Shown: positions 1 through 8,636, numbered from the stretch's first letter. The stretch: 64,000 nt of DNA from Kribbella pittospori (GCF_004331465.1 NZ_SJKB01000001.1:1240001-1304000); one strand, 5' to 3'. Numbers and translations: made by a program. Notes: generated from the sequence alone by a model not told the origin.

Positions 1-21
1 GCGTGGCCGTTCGCCTCGACC

Positions 22-1431
22 GTGTCCGATCGTGACCGAGGGCCGCTCCCGCACGGATCGCCGGCCGAGGTACTGCGCCGGATCGCCGAGGTGCTGGGCG
101 AGCCGCGGGTGCCGTCGACCGGGGTCGGCGAGTCCGCCGCGCTGGACCTGATCGCTGGGCTGCTCGACGAGCACGGGATCGACCTGAGCCACCCGCACGC
201 GGCCGCGCATCTGCAGCCGCCGGTGCTGCAGGTAGCGGTCGACGCCGACGCGCTGGCGTCCGCGAGCAACGCCTCGATGGACACCTACGACTCCGGTCCG
301 GCGACGCTCGCGATCGAGCAGTGGGTGGTGAAGGCGCTGGCCGGCCTGGCCGGCTTCGGTCCGCAGGCGGACGGCGTACTGACGCCGGGCGGCTCGATCT
401 CGAACCTGCTGGCCGTGCTGATCGCGCGCGACAGTGCCGGCGCCGCGACCGGGATCGACGTACGGCGCAACGGCGTACAGGGACTCGATCGGCCGGTCGT
501 GTTCTGCTCGGAGCTCGCCCACTTCTCGGTCCAGCGAGCCTGCGCCGCTCTCGGGCTCGGTGAGGAGGCGGCGATCACGATCGGCTCCGACGAGGAGTTC
601 CGGATGCGCACCGACGTACTGGCCGACGAGTTGGCCAAGCCGGGTCGTACGCCGGTCGCCGTGATCGCCACGGCCGGTACGACGGACTTCGGCTCGATCG
701 ACCCGATCGCGCCGATCGTCGAGCTGGCCCGGCGGTACGGCGCCTGGGTGCACGTGGACGCGGCGTACGGGTTCGGGGCGCTGTTCTCCGACCGGCTCGC
801 CCCGCTGCTGGCCGATCTGTCGCACGCTGACTCGGTCACGCTCGACCTGCACAAGATCGGCTGGCAGCCGGCCGCGACCAGCGTGCTGCTGGTGGCCGAT
901 CGGAACCGGTTCGGGGCGTTCGGCCGCTCGGTCGACTACCTGAATCCGGCCGACGACATTGACTCCGGACTGGACGGGTTGCTCGGCCGCAGTCTGCAGA
1001 CCACCCGCCGTCCGGACGCGGTGAAAGTCGCGACCACACTGACGGCATACGGGCGGCCCGGTCTGGGCACAATGCTCGACACCTGTCACGAGCTCGCACA
1101 CGCCGCCGCGGCCCGGGTCGTTGCCGACAGCAACCTCGAGTTGCTGGCGCCGGTGACCCTGACCACGGTGCTGTTCCGGGTCGCCGGGCAGGGCCTGGAC
1201 GCGGCCGCGGCGGACGCTCTCCAGGGTGAGGTACGGCGCCGGTTGCTGACGTCCGGGCGGGTCCTGATCGGCCGGACCACGCTGCCGGCTCGCGGCGGCC
1301 GCCCGGCGGTGGTCGCGTTGAAGCTGACGCTGCTGAACCCGAATGCCACCGCGACGGACATCGAGGACCTCCTCGATCAAGTCGTGGCCACCGGCCACGA
1401 CGTCCTGGCGGAGAGCGAAGGAGCCGCGTGA
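22..1431 (+). CDS. PLP-dependent decarboxylase (siderophore, RhbB/DesA-like)
   Basis: Group II pyridoxal-phosphate decarboxylase that should make the diamine (diaminopropane from diaminobutyrate, or cadaverine from lysine) for the siderophore built by the next four genes. Visible motifs are ATAGTTDFGSIDP, HVDAAYG, the PLP lysine in LDLHKIGWQPA and QTTRRPDAVK, all typical of DesA/RhbB enzymes. The length (469 aa) is near family size. The frame stays open to base 1, but GTG 22 is the only start seen, and another frame ending at TGA 33-35 (VAVRLDRVRS) could be the tail of an upstream gene, for instance an aminotransferase, overlapping by 14 bp. The stop overlaps the next start (GTGA). The substrate cannot be fixed from sequence. 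Confidence 0.88.
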   Translation: MSDRDRGPLPHGSPAEVLRRIAEVLGEPRVPSTGVGESAALDLIAGLLDEHGIDLSHPHAAAHLQPPVLQVAVDADALASASNASMDTYDSGPATLAIEQWVVKALAGLAGFGPQADGVLTPGGSISNLLAVLIARDSAGAATGIDVRRNGVQGLDRPVVFCSELAHFSVQRACAALGLGEEAAITIGSDEEFRMRTDVLADELAKPGRTPVAVIATAGTTDFGSIDPIAPIVELARRYGAWVHVDAAYGFGALFSDRLAPLLADLSHADSVTLDLHKIGWQPAATSVLLVADRNRFGAFGRSVDYLNPADDIDSGLDGLLGRSLQTTRRPDAVKVATTLTAYGRPGLGTMLDTCHELAHAAAARVVADSNLELLAPVTLTTVLFRVAGQGLDAAAADALQGEVRRRLLTSGRVLIGRTTLPARGGRPAVVALKLTLLNPNATATDIEDLLDQVVATGHDVLAESEGAA

Positions 1432-3092
1432 CCTCATCGAACTCGTCCGATCCATCGACCTCATCGACGTCGTCGATCGCAACGGCTGTTGCGGCCCATC
1501 TCAACGCGATCCTGCGGTGCTACACGCGGGAGACGTCCGTGCCGGTCGCGGTCGGTCCGCTGAATCTGGCGGTTGGTGACTCGACGGTGACCGCGCGGGT
1601 GGAGCACGCGTCTCGGACCGGGTTGCACCAGTTCACCGACGTACGGCTGGACGGCGTACCGCCGGCTCCGGAGGAGCTGGTCCGGGTGTTGTCGGCCGAC
1701 GCCGACCCGGCCGAGATCGATGACCTGGCGGCGCGTACGGCGGAATCGGTCCGGAACGTCGCGCGGTTCGTCGATGAAGCCGACGGTGAGCGTGGACCAG
1801 GTCGCTTCCTGGAGGTCGAGCAGGCGCTGCTGTTCGGTCACCTGAATCACCCGGCGCCGAAGAGCCGGGACGGATTGAGCGGCGACGAGCTGGCGGCGTA
1901 CTCGCCGGAGCTCGGCGGCCGCTTCGCAGTGCACTGGTTCGAGGCCGACGCCGAGCTGGTGTCGTCGGACCAGGTGGCCGGCGCGCCCTCGTTGCGGGGT
2001 CTCGACGCTGTGCAGCTGATGGGCGCGCTGGCCGGTATCACTCCGTCGGACGGCCGGGTGCTGATCCCGGCCCATCCGTGGCAGGCGGCGTCCGCCATGC
2101 ACCGGCCGCGGGTGGCTGAGCTGATCGCTGCCGGTCGGGTGAAGGCTCTGGGAGCTCAGGGGCCGGAGTGGTACCCGACCTCGAGCCTGCGGACCGTCTT
2201 CCATCCGGACATGTCGGTGATGCTGAAGCTGTCGCTCGGTCTGCGCATCACCAACTCTCGACGCGAGTCGACGGCGACCGAGCTGCGCCGCGGGCTGGAG
2301 ATCAACCGGCTGCTGGATGCGGCCTACAACGCCGGTACGGCGACCGCACACCCGCGGTTCTCCATCGTCCGCGACCCGGCGTGGGTTGCTCTTGACGAGG
2401 GTGGACCGACATTGACTGGACTTGACGTTGCTGTACGAGAAGTGCCAAGAGACGTCAATAGTTATCAATGTTTGGCGGGCCTGGTCGCGCCACGACCAGG
2501 CGGGGTGGCGCGGCTGAGCGAGTACGCCGCCGACGATCCGCTCGGCTGGACGGCGTCGTACATCGACAACGTGTTGATCCCGATGCTGCACCTGTACGCC
2601 GAGACGGGCATCGGCCTGGAGGCCCATCAGCAGAACACTCTGGTCCGCACGGACGGCGCCGGCCGGATCAAGGGTGGTGCGTACCGCGACAACCAGGGCT
2701 ACTACCTGGCTTCGTCGTACCTGCGTGGACTGCTCGGGGTGACCGGGCTGCGGGACTCCACGCTGGCTGTGGTCGAGGACGCCATTGTGGACGACAGGCT
2801 GACGTACTACCTGCTGCACAACCAGGCGCTGGCGGTTGTCGGGTGTCTGGCGGTGGACGGAGTAGCGGAGGAGGCGGAGCTGCTCGGTGTGGTGCGTGAA
2901 CGGCTGACACTGGCGTTGCCGTTGCTGAAGGCTGCCGGTCCGGATGGTGACCGGCTGGCTCGTCGCTGGCTGGAGGCGGAAACCCTGCCGTGCAAGGCCA
3001 ACATGATGACCCGGCTGCGTGGCATCGACGAGGTGGTCGCGCCGCTGGATGCTCAGTCGGTCTACCTCGACATCCCGAATCCGCTCCGATGA
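1428..3092 (+). CDS. NIS siderophore synthetase (IucA/IucC family), first copy
   Basis: 554-aa ATP-dependent ligase of the IucA/IucC family, which joins a hydroxamate amine to citrate or a citrate monoamide in the cytoplasm. Family signs are IPAHPWQ, SLRTVFHPDMSVMLKLSL, RITNSRRES and GLEAHQQNTLV, followed by the FhuF-like C-terminal part (GGAYRDNQGYYLASSYL). It starts at GTG 1428 inside the stop of the decarboxylase and ends in an ATGA overlap with the acyltransferase, so translation is coupled. An AT-rich run of rare codons lies near 2455-2475 (AAT AGT TAT CAA TGT TTG), unlike the surrounding GC-rich codons. With a second synthetase at 4941 it points to a two-step, citrate-type product. Confidence 0.92.
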   Translation: MTSSNSSDPSTSSTSSIATAVAAHLNAILRCYTRETSVPVAVGPLNLAVGDSTVTARVEHASRTGLHQFTDVRLDGVPPAPEELVRVLSADADPAEIDDLAARTAESVRNVARFVDEADGERGPGRFLEVEQALLFGHLNHPAPKSRDGLSGDELAAYSPELGGRFAVHWFEADAELVSSDQVAGAPSLRGLDAVQLMGALAGITPSDGRVLIPAHPWQAASAMHRPRVAELIAAGRVKALGAQGPEWYPTSSLRTVFHPDMSVMLKLSLGLRITNSRRESTATELRRGLEINRLLDAAYNAGTATAHPRFSIVRDPAWVALDEGGPTLTGLDVAVREVPRDVNSYQCLAGLVAPRPGGVARLSEYAADDPLGWTASYIDNVLIPMLHLYAETGIGLEAHQQNTLVRTDGAGRIKGGAYRDNQGYYLASSYLRGLLGVTGLRDSTLAVVEDAIVDDRLTYYLLHNQALAVVGCLAVDGVAEEAELLGVVRERLTLALPLLKAAGPDGDRLARRWLEAETLPCKANMMTRLRGIDEVVAPLDAQSVYLDIPNPLR

Positions 3093-3640
3093 GGTGTGAC
3101 GTTCGGCCGATGCTCCACCTGGACAACGGCTTCGACCTCCGCCCGGCCGAAGCCACCGACGCTCCCAGGATCGCGCTGTGGATGGCGCAGCCGCACATCC
3201 AGCAGTGGTGGCAACAGGACTGGCCGGTGGAGCGGTGGGCGGAGGAGCTCAGCCGGCAGACGGCGGGGGAGCACTCCGTCCCGTGCGTGGTCACGGTCGA
3301 TGCGGAGGACTTTGGCTACGTCGAGCTGTACCGGGTCCGGCACGATCGCCTGGCCGAGTACTACCCGAGCGACGTACACGACTGGGGGATCCACGTCGCC
3401 ATCGGCGACCTGACCCGCGTCGGCCGCGGCCTCGGGCGCCGGCTGCTGCGCGCGCTGGCCGACGCTCTCCTGCATTCAGACCCTGCCTGTCAGCGCGTCG
3501 TCGCCGAGCCCGACATCGCCAACACGCCCTCCGTCCGCGCGTTCGATGCCGCCGGCTTCGTCAAGCAAGGCGAGCTACAGCTGCCCGAGAAGACCGCACT
3601 ACTGATGGTCCGCACCAGGACCGTGGAGGTACTGACATGA
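3089..3640 (+). CDS. siderophore N-acyltransferase (IucB/RhbD/AlcB-like GNAT)
   Basis: 183-aa GNAT-fold acyltransferase expected to acetylate (or acylate) the N-hydroxyamine made by the downstream monooxygenase, giving the iron-binding hydroxamate. The AlcB/IucB-type pattern is present: FDLRPAEATDAPRIALWM, PHIQQWWQQDW, the substrate loop YVELYRVRHDRLAEYY, then GRGLGRRLLRALAD for acetyl-CoA and a final NTPSVRAFDAAGF. The ATG at 3089 is preferred over upstream in-frame starts because it gives the 4-bp ATGA overlap used throughout this operon and the family length. The 3' end again overlaps the next gene by ATGA. Confidence 0.9.
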   Translation: MRCDVRPMLHLDNGFDLRPAEATDAPRIALWMAQPHIQQWWQQDWPVERWAEELSRQTAGEHSVPCVVTVDAEDFGYVELYRVRHDRLAEYYPSDVHDWGIHVAIGDLTRVGRGLGRRLLRALADALLHSDPACQRVVAEPDIANTPSVRAFDAAGFVKQGELQLPEKTALLMVRTRTVEVLT

Positions 3641-4944
3641 CGACCGCCCCGGATTCGACCCCGGATTCGACGCCGTACGACGTGATCGCGATCGGCTGTG
3701 GACCCTTCAACCTCGGACTGGCCGCGCTGGCTGACGGACTGGACGACGTACGGCTGGCAGTGCTCGACAGCCGGCCGGAGCTCACCTGGCACCGCGGACT
3801 GATGTTCGGCGACGCGATGCTGCAGGTGTCGTTCCTGGCCGACCTGGTCAGTCTGGTCGAGCCGGCGCACCGGTTGTCGTTCCTGTCCTTCCTGCGCGAC
3901 AACGACCGGCTGTACCAGTTCTACGTGCGGGAGAAGTTCCACCCGACCCGCCGCGAGTACGAGACGTACCTGCGCTGGTGTGCGGCGCAGCTGGACTCGC
4001 TGCACTTCGGTCACCACGTCAGCGAGGTCTCCTGGACTGGTGAGGTGTTCGAGCTGACCGTGGAGCGTGGTGAGTCCACTGAGACGTTCGCTGCGCGGCA
4101 TCTGGTGGTTGGCGTCGGCACTGAGCCCGCTGTGCCTGCCGCACTGGCCGGGCTGCCCGAGGAGCGGTTCCTGCACTCGGCGGACTACCTCTTCCGCCGA
4201 GAGGACCTCCTGAGGGCCGGGCGAGTGACCGTTGTCGGGTCAGGTCAGTCCGGTGCGGAGTGCGCGCTCGACCTGCTGCGGGCCAACGCGGACGGTGGCC
4301 CTGCCGTGTCGTGGCTGACCCGGACACCGTCGTTCACGCCGCTGGACTACTCGAAGCTCGTGCTGGAGATGACCACGCCGTCGTACGTCGACTACTTCCA
4401 CGCACTGGACGAGGCCAGCCGCGACAAGCTGGTCAAGGAGCAGTGGCGGCACTACAAGGGCATCTCGTCGGAGACGCTCGACGACATCCACGATGTGCTC
4501 TACGCGCGGGACCTCACAGCCGCGCCGGTCGAGCTGCAGTGTGGTGTGGCCGTCGTGTCCGCCGTAGCCCGTGCCGATGGCATCGAGCTGACGCTGCAGC
4601 ACGCGGACAGCCGCAAGACGTTCCAGCACCACTGCGACGCCGTGGTCGCGGCCACCGGCTATCGCAACCGTCCGCTGCCGTTCGTGGCCGCTCTGGAGGA
4701 TCAGGTACGTCGCGACGCCGCTGGGCGATGGATGATCAACCGGGACCACAGTGTGGAGACGAACGCCGCACTGGCCGGTCGGCTCTTCGTGGCGAACGCG
4801 GATCTGCACAGCCACGGTGTCGCGGCGCCGGATCTCGGGATCGGTGCCATCCGCAACGCCACCATCCTCAACAGCGTGGCCGGGCGCGAGGTGTTCCGGC
4901 TGCCGAAGTCCACCGCCTTCACGACGTTCGCCATCCCCGGATGA
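3637..4944 (+). CDS. FAD/NADPH amine N-hydroxylase (IucD/RhbE/DesB-like)
   Basis: 435-aa flavoprotein monooxygenase of the lysine/ornithine N-hydroxylase family, hydroxylating the terminal amine of the diamine. The FAD-binding GCGPFNLGLA motif sits near residue 20, the NADPH site VVGSGQSGAEC near 200, and the family ATGY motif (VVAATGYRNRPLPF) near 340. DLGIGAIRNATILNS closes the protein. ATG 3637 overlaps the acyltransferase stop (ATGA) and gives the expected length; the long upstream in-frame extension is a shadow over the acyltransferase. The stop overlaps the next ATG at 4941. Confidence 0.93.
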   Translation: MTTAPDSTPDSTPYDVIAIGCGPFNLGLAALADGLDDVRLAVLDSRPELTWHRGLMFGDAMLQVSFLADLVSLVEPAHRLSFLSFLRDNDRLYQFYVREKFHPTRREYETYLRWCAAQLDSLHFGHHVSEVSWTGEVFELTVERGESTETFAARHLVVGVGTEPAVPAALAGLPEERFLHSADYLFRREDLLRAGRVTVVGSGQSGAECALDLLRANADGGPAVSWLTRTPSFTPLDYSKLVLEMTTPSYVDYFHALDEASRDKLVKEQWRHYKGISSETLDDIHDVLYARDLTAAPVELQCGVAVVSAVARADGIELTLQHADSRKTFQHHCDAVVAATGYRNRPLPFVAALEDQVRRDAAGRWMINRDHSVETNAALAGRLFVANADLHSHGVAAPDLGIGAIRNATILNSVAGREVFRLPKSTAFTTFAIPG

Positions 4945-6650
4945 GCGACTGGAATCGCTGTTCGGCAGAGCTGTTGGCGAAGCTGATCTCGCAGTTCTGC
5001 ACCGAGAACCTGCTCCAACCGGTCGACAACCGGCTGGACCTCGGCAACGTCTCCTACACGTTTACCGCGGCCCGCGGTGCGTTTGGCAGCTGGCGGGTCG
5101 CGTCGGACTCCATCCGGCGTACGACTGCGGGGATCCTGGGCAACGACGAGAGCGAGGTCGCCGTTGACCCGGTGCAGTTCCTCGTCGACGCGGCCGACGT
5201 ACTCGGACTCGACGGGCCGACGGTGGCCGGGTACGTCGCGGAGCTGGCCAGCACGCTGGCTGCCGACGTACGGATGGCATCTACTGCGGTAGCGCCTGCT
5301 GAACTGCTGGACCTGCACCACAGCCGGGTGGAGGGGCATCTGACCGGGCACCCGTTGCTGGTGGCCAACAAGGGCCGTCTGGGGTTCTCGGCCGAGGACA
5401 GCCTGCGGTACGCGCCGGAGGCACGTACCCCGTTGCGTCTGACCTGGCTCGCCGTACGCCGGGGGCTCGCAGAGTTCCGTGGTACGCCGGACCTGTCGGA
5501 GCACTCGGTAGTAGGGCGCGAGCTGGGTCCTGACGCGCTGGAGGCCTTCCGCGGGCAGTTGGTCGACCCGGACTCGTACGTGTGGCTTCCGTGCCATCCA
5601 TGGCAGCTGGACCACGTCGTACGGACGCAGTGGGCGCGTGAGCTGGCCGCGGGGGAGATCGTCGTACTCGGGGAGGGTCCGGACGAGTACCTGCCGACCC
5701 AGTCGATCCGGACCATGGTGAACATCACCCAGCCGCTGCGCTACCAGGTGAAGCTGCCGCTGAAGATCCTGAACACCTCGGTGTATCGCGGCATCCCGGA
5801 GCACTGCACGCTGGCCGCGCCGATGGTCACGCAGTGGCTGCGCGGACTCTGGTACCGGGACGAGGTGCTGGGCCGTCTCGGCACCGAACTGCTCGGTGAG
5901 GTCGCGTCAGTGACCGTGCGCCATCCACAGTTGTCCAGTGCTCCAGGCATTCCGTACCAGTGGACCGAGACCCTCGGCTGCATCTGGCGCGACCCGGTGG
6001 ACCCGCGTCTCCAGCCCGGCGAGACGGTCTGGCCGCTGGCCGCCGTACTGCATCCCGGTCTGGTCGACGAGATGATCGCCCGCTCCGGCACCGACGCCCG
6101 CACCTGGATCAGCTACCTCCTCGGCACGCTCCTCCGCCCACTGCTCCACCTGATGCACCACTACGGCATCACCGTGAACCCCCACGGCGAGAACCTCGCG
6201 ATCATCTGCAGTCCGGACGGCCTCCCGGCCCGCCTCGTCATCAAAGACCTCGTCGACGACATCAACATCTCCACCGACCCAATACTTGCCCGAGGCCCCG
6301 AACCCGACTCCCACGCCCGAGTTCTTCCGCGCAAACCCTGGCACATCCTCCGCCAATACCTCGTCGACGCCCTTCTCCTAGGAGTCCTCAACCCCCTGGC
6401 CGACCTCGAACTCCTCCCACCACAAGAGTTCTGGGGCCTCACCCGCGGCGAGGTCGACCTCTACACCACCACCCATCCCGAGTACGCCGACCGCCTCGCA
6501 GCCACCGCCCTCACCGCCGAAACCTTCGCCCGCTACCCCCTCAACGCCTACCGCCTAACCCTCGGCTACACCGACCTCGACACCCGCCCACCCATCCCCA
6601 CCACCGGCCGCATTCCGAATCCGCTCCACACGGCCGAGCCGCTCCACTAG
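4941..6650 (+). CDS. NIS siderophore synthetase (IucA/IucC family), second copy
   Basis: 569-aa second NIS synthetase, last visible gene of the operon. Motifs: PCHPWQLDHVV, LPTQSIRTMVNITQPLRYQVKLPLKIL and NTSVYRGIP for ATP/citrate binding, then the FhuF-like region with TVNPHGENLAII and the VIKDLVDDINIS stretch. It probably condenses the second hydroxamate arm onto the citrate monoamide. From about 6100 the coding strand becomes strongly C/A rich (runs of CCC, ACC, CTC) compared with the first 1.1 kb. It ends in a convergent overlap: TAG at 6648-6650 overlaps the TAG of the amidase on the other strand. Confidence 0.93.
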   Translation: MSDWNRCSAELLAKLISQFCTENLLQPVDNRLDLGNVSYTFTAARGAFGSWRVASDSIRRTTAGILGNDESEVAVDPVQFLVDAADVLGLDGPTVAGYVAELASTLAADVRMASTAVAPAELLDLHHSRVEGHLTGHPLLVANKGRLGFSAEDSLRYAPEARTPLRLTWLAVRRGLAEFRGTPDLSEHSVVGRELGPDALEAFRGQLVDPDSYVWLPCHPWQLDHVVRTQWARELAAGEIVVLGEGPDEYLPTQSIRTMVNITQPLRYQVKLPLKILNTSVYRGIPEHCTLAAPMVTQWLRGLWYRDEVLGRLGTELLGEVASVTVRHPQLSSAPGIPYQWTETLGCIWRDPVDPRLQPGETVWPLAAVLHPGLVDEMIARSGTDARTWISYLLGTLLRPLLHLMHHYGITVNPHGENLAIICSPDGLPARLVIKDLVDDINISTDPILARGPEPDSHARVLPRKPWHILRQYLVDALLLGVLNPLADLELLPPQEFWGLTRGEVDLYTTTHPEYADRLAATALTAETFARYPLNAYRLTLGYTDLDTRPPIPTTGRIPNPLHTAEPLH

Positions 6651-8041
6651 AACTGCGACGGAGGGCTGTGGCGCCAGAGTTGTAGTTCTTCGTCTATTAC
6701 CAGGGCCAGGCCTAGTAGGTCGGCTTCGCGTTCTGGGAGGGCGGCTAGGGAGAGGCCTACGGGGAGGCCTCGCTTGTCGAAGCCGGCGGGGACGCTGAGG
6801 GCGGGGAAGCCGGCGACGGACCAGGGGGTGGACAGACGGATCTTCGGGCCTTTCGGGGGGCCGTTGGGGTCGATCAGGGGTGGGGCGGCGTCGATGGTGG
6901 GGTGGGCGATCGCGTCGAGTCCGTGGGCGGCGATGATGCCTCGCCAGTCGTTGGCCCAGCCGGCGCGGAGGCGGAGGGCTTCGGCGTACCGCTCGGGGCT
7001 GACGCGTTCGCCTTTGCGGACACGTTCGCGGACCTGTGGGGTGTAGAGGTGGCTGTGGGGTTCGAGGGCGTCGTGGATCTGGTGGGCCTCGCTCTCGTTG
7101 ATCGTGTCGAAGACGCCGATGGACTTCTCCAGGACGACCTTGGTGTTGGCCGGATTCTCGACCTCGACCAATTGGGCGCCGCGGGCTGCCAAAAGGCCGA
7201 GAGCCTCATGGCAGACGACGGCTATACGGTCGTCGACCTGCTGCCAGGACATCTCGGTCGGAAGCCCGATGCGGACGCCGCTGAGGTCGTGCGGGGCTTC
7301 CAAGGGGTACGGCGGGCACGGTTCATCGCGGGTGGCGGGGTCACGCGGGTCGTGGCCGGCGAGGACCGACATCAGGATCGAGATGTCGAGCATGCGGCGC
7401 GCCATCGGGCCGGCGACGTCGAAGGACGGGCTGAGCGGGATCACGCCGTACCTCGAGATGCGGCCCGGCGTGCTGCGCAGGGTGCAGACGCCGCAGGCGG
7501 CCGCGGGGATGCGGAGCGAGCCGCCGGTATCGGTGCCGGTGGCGATCGGAGCCATGCGACCGGCGAGCGCGGCCGCCGATCCGCCGGAGGATCCACCCGG
7601 CGTACGACGTACGTCCCAGGGGTTGGCGGTCGGCGTCGACGCGGTCCCGTAGGCGAACTCGTGGGTCGTCGTCTTCCCGAGCAGGCCCGCACCGGCCGCG
7701 GACAGCCGCTCCCACACGGCGGCGTCCTCGGCCGGGACGTAGGTCGCGAGCACTTGGCTGCCCGCGGTGGTGAGGACTCCTTTGGTCAGGAAGACGTCCT
7801 TCACCGCCACCGGTACGCCGGCCAGCGGTCCGACCCGTTCGCCGCATGCGCGGGCCTCGTCGGCGCGGAATGCGGCGTCGAGGGCGAGGTCAGGAGTTCG
7901 GGTCACGAATGCGCGTACGGCGGGCTCGGCCAGGTCGATGCGGCGCAGACAATCCTCGACGAGTTCGCGCGCGGAGAGTTTCCGTTGCCCCAGAAATTGG
8001 AGCACCTCGGTCAGGCTGAGGTCCGCGGCGGATTCACTCAC
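6647..8041 (-). CDS. amidase signature family hydrolase
   Basis: 464-aa amidase of the GatA/amidase-signature fold. The Ser-cisSer-Lys triad is visible: Lys in VAVKDVFLTKG, the glycine/serine box GGSSGGSAAALAG, and DTGGSLRIPAA with the nucleophile serine. It hydrolyses a C-N amide bond; the substrate is unknown, and as a stand-alone gene without gatB or gatC nearby it is probably not the tRNA amidotransferase subunit. The start is GTG 8041. On the minus strand TAGGCT (8054 to 8049) lies 7 nt before it, suggesting a leaderless message. It converges on, and overlaps, the siderophore operon. Confidence 0.88.
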   Translation of the reverse strand: MSESAADLSLTEVLQFLGQRKLSARELVEDCLRRIDLAEPAVRAFVTRTPDLALDAAFRADEARACGERVGPLAGVPVAVKDVFLTKGVLTTAGSQVLATYVPAEDAAVWERLSAAGAGLLGKTTTHEFAYGTASTPTANPWDVRRTPGGSSGGSAAALAGRMAPIATGTDTGGSLRIPAAACGVCTLRSTPGRISRYGVIPLSPSFDVAGPMARRMLDISILMSVLAGHDPRDPATRDEPCPPYPLEAPHDLSGVRIGLPTEMSWQQVDDRIAVVCHEALGLLAARGAQLVEVENPANTKVVLEKSIGVFDTINESEAHQIHDALEPHSHLYTPQVRERVRKGERVSPERYAEALRLRAGWANDWRGIIAAHGLDAIAHPTIDAAPPLIDPNGPPKGPKIRLSTPWSVAGFPALSVPAGFDKRGLPVGLSLAALPEREADLLGLALVIDEELQLWRHSPPSQF

Positions 8042-8048
8042 GTCTGCG

Positions 8049-8054
8049 AGCCTA
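8049..8054 (-). promoter_or_regulatory. -10 element of amidase (leaderless start)
   Basis: On the minus strand the hexamer TAGGCT is followed by 7 nt and the GTG start at 8041, so transcription would begin at or next to the start codon. No Shine-Dalgarno sequence is present. The same TAnnnT-N6-10-start layout recurs at several genes in this window. Confidence 0.45.
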
Positions 8055-8055
8055 C

Positions 8056-8088
8056 GAAAAAATACCCGCCCGGGGATCCCGGGCGGGT
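8056..8088 (-). terminator. rho-independent terminator of small membrane protein gene
   Basis: A perfect 10-bp GC stem (8065-8074 with 8078-8087) around a GAT loop, extended by an A-T pair. Read on the minus strand it is followed by TATTTTTTC, a classic T run. It lies between the 51-aa gene upstream and the amidase promoter, insulating the two. Confidence 0.85.
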
Positions 8089-8116
8089 GTCGAGAGGTGC
8101 GCGGCAGCGCTGCCGG

Positions 8117-8272
8117 TCAGCGCCCCATGGCGGTGGCGACGTTGTAGAGGCCGAAGCAGAAGACCATCACGACGCCGAAGAGCAGAATGAACAGGATCTG
8201 CTTCCAGAAGGAGATCAGGAGCACCGCACTGGCCAGCACGACGATGGTCGCGACGAATTCGTTGGGAGGCAT
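8117..8272 (-). CDS. small membrane protein, unknown function
   Basis: 51-aa protein starting MPPNEFVATIV with two closely spaced hydrophobic segments (about residues 7-20 and 24-45), ending GLYNVATAMGR; probably a small hairpin membrane protein. The ATG at 8272 is chosen because GAGGA lies 7-8 nt upstream; a 67-aa version from 8320 has no ribosome site and would begin with charged residues. It has its own strong terminator (8056-8088). I do not recognise the family. Confidence 0.6.
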   Translation of the reverse strand: MPPNEFVATIVVLASAVLLISFWKQILFILLFGVVMVFCFGLYNVATAMGR

Positions 8273-8414
8273 GGCGTTTCCTCTTTTCCTTCGATTCACT
8301 TCCTCTTGATGACTTGTCATTTGCCGTTCACCGGTTAGAGTGAGTCGGCGGCTCGGCGTAACTGATTACGCTTTCAGTGAACGCCGCGACAATCGGTTGT
8401 CAATGGAGAAAAGT

Positions 8415-8557
8415 TGGCACCACAATCTTTGTCCGGACATGATTTTGGCAGGCCGGCGTCCTGGCGCTCCCGAGGTTTGGCAGTGGCCGACGGTACGCTG
8501 GCAGGTTTGCGCGTATCACTTTCCGCCAGTTGGCAGGATCGGTCTGCCAACTGGCAG
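8415..8557 (+). repeat. helically phased TGGCAG direct repeats (iteron-like)
   Basis: Six direct copies of (C/T)TGGCA(G/C) spaced close to 2 or 3 turns of B-DNA apart. The five from 8446 on are exact TGGCAG. The last is part of the 6-2-6 inverted repeat CTGCCA-AC-TGGCAG. Phasing places all sites on one face of the helix, as for cooperative binding of one protein. They end 80 bp before the Mom-like gene start. Confidence 0.7.
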
Positions 8558-8624
8558 TTCCGGCGCCAACACGCCGCCAAAACTCGTCCAGTTGGGAAGT
8601 TGCGGTGCCATGGCAACTGTCGGA

Positions 8625-8630
8625 TAGCAT
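8625..8630 (+). promoter_or_regulatory. -10 element of Mom-like gene
   Basis: TAGCAT followed by 6 nt and GTG 8637, with no ribosome-binding site, predicts a leaderless transcript. It supports 8637 as the true start. Confidence 0.45.
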
Positions 8631-8636
8631 CCGGGT

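Larger units (their letters stand above)
8273..8636. promoter_or_regulatory. divergent regulatory region with phased TGGCAG repeats
   Basis: 364 bp without a supported gene, between the small membrane protein (minus) and the Mom-like gene (plus). Near the membrane gene is a short palindrome ATGACTTGTCAT (8309-8320). The right half carries six TGGCA(G/C) sites in the same orientation, starting at 8415, 8446, 8478, 8499, 8531 and 8552. Their spacings of 31, 32, 21, 32 and 21 bp are near whole helical turns. The last forms the dyad CTGCCAACTGGCAG (8544-8557). Another palindrome, TGCCATGGCA, is at 8607-8616. Open frames across this region are not credible genes. Confidence 0.7.

Noticed and set aside
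8340..8627. 95-aa plus-strand frame in the phased-repeat region
   Set aside because: No ribosome site, atypical composition, and it overlaps the repeat/promoter elements.
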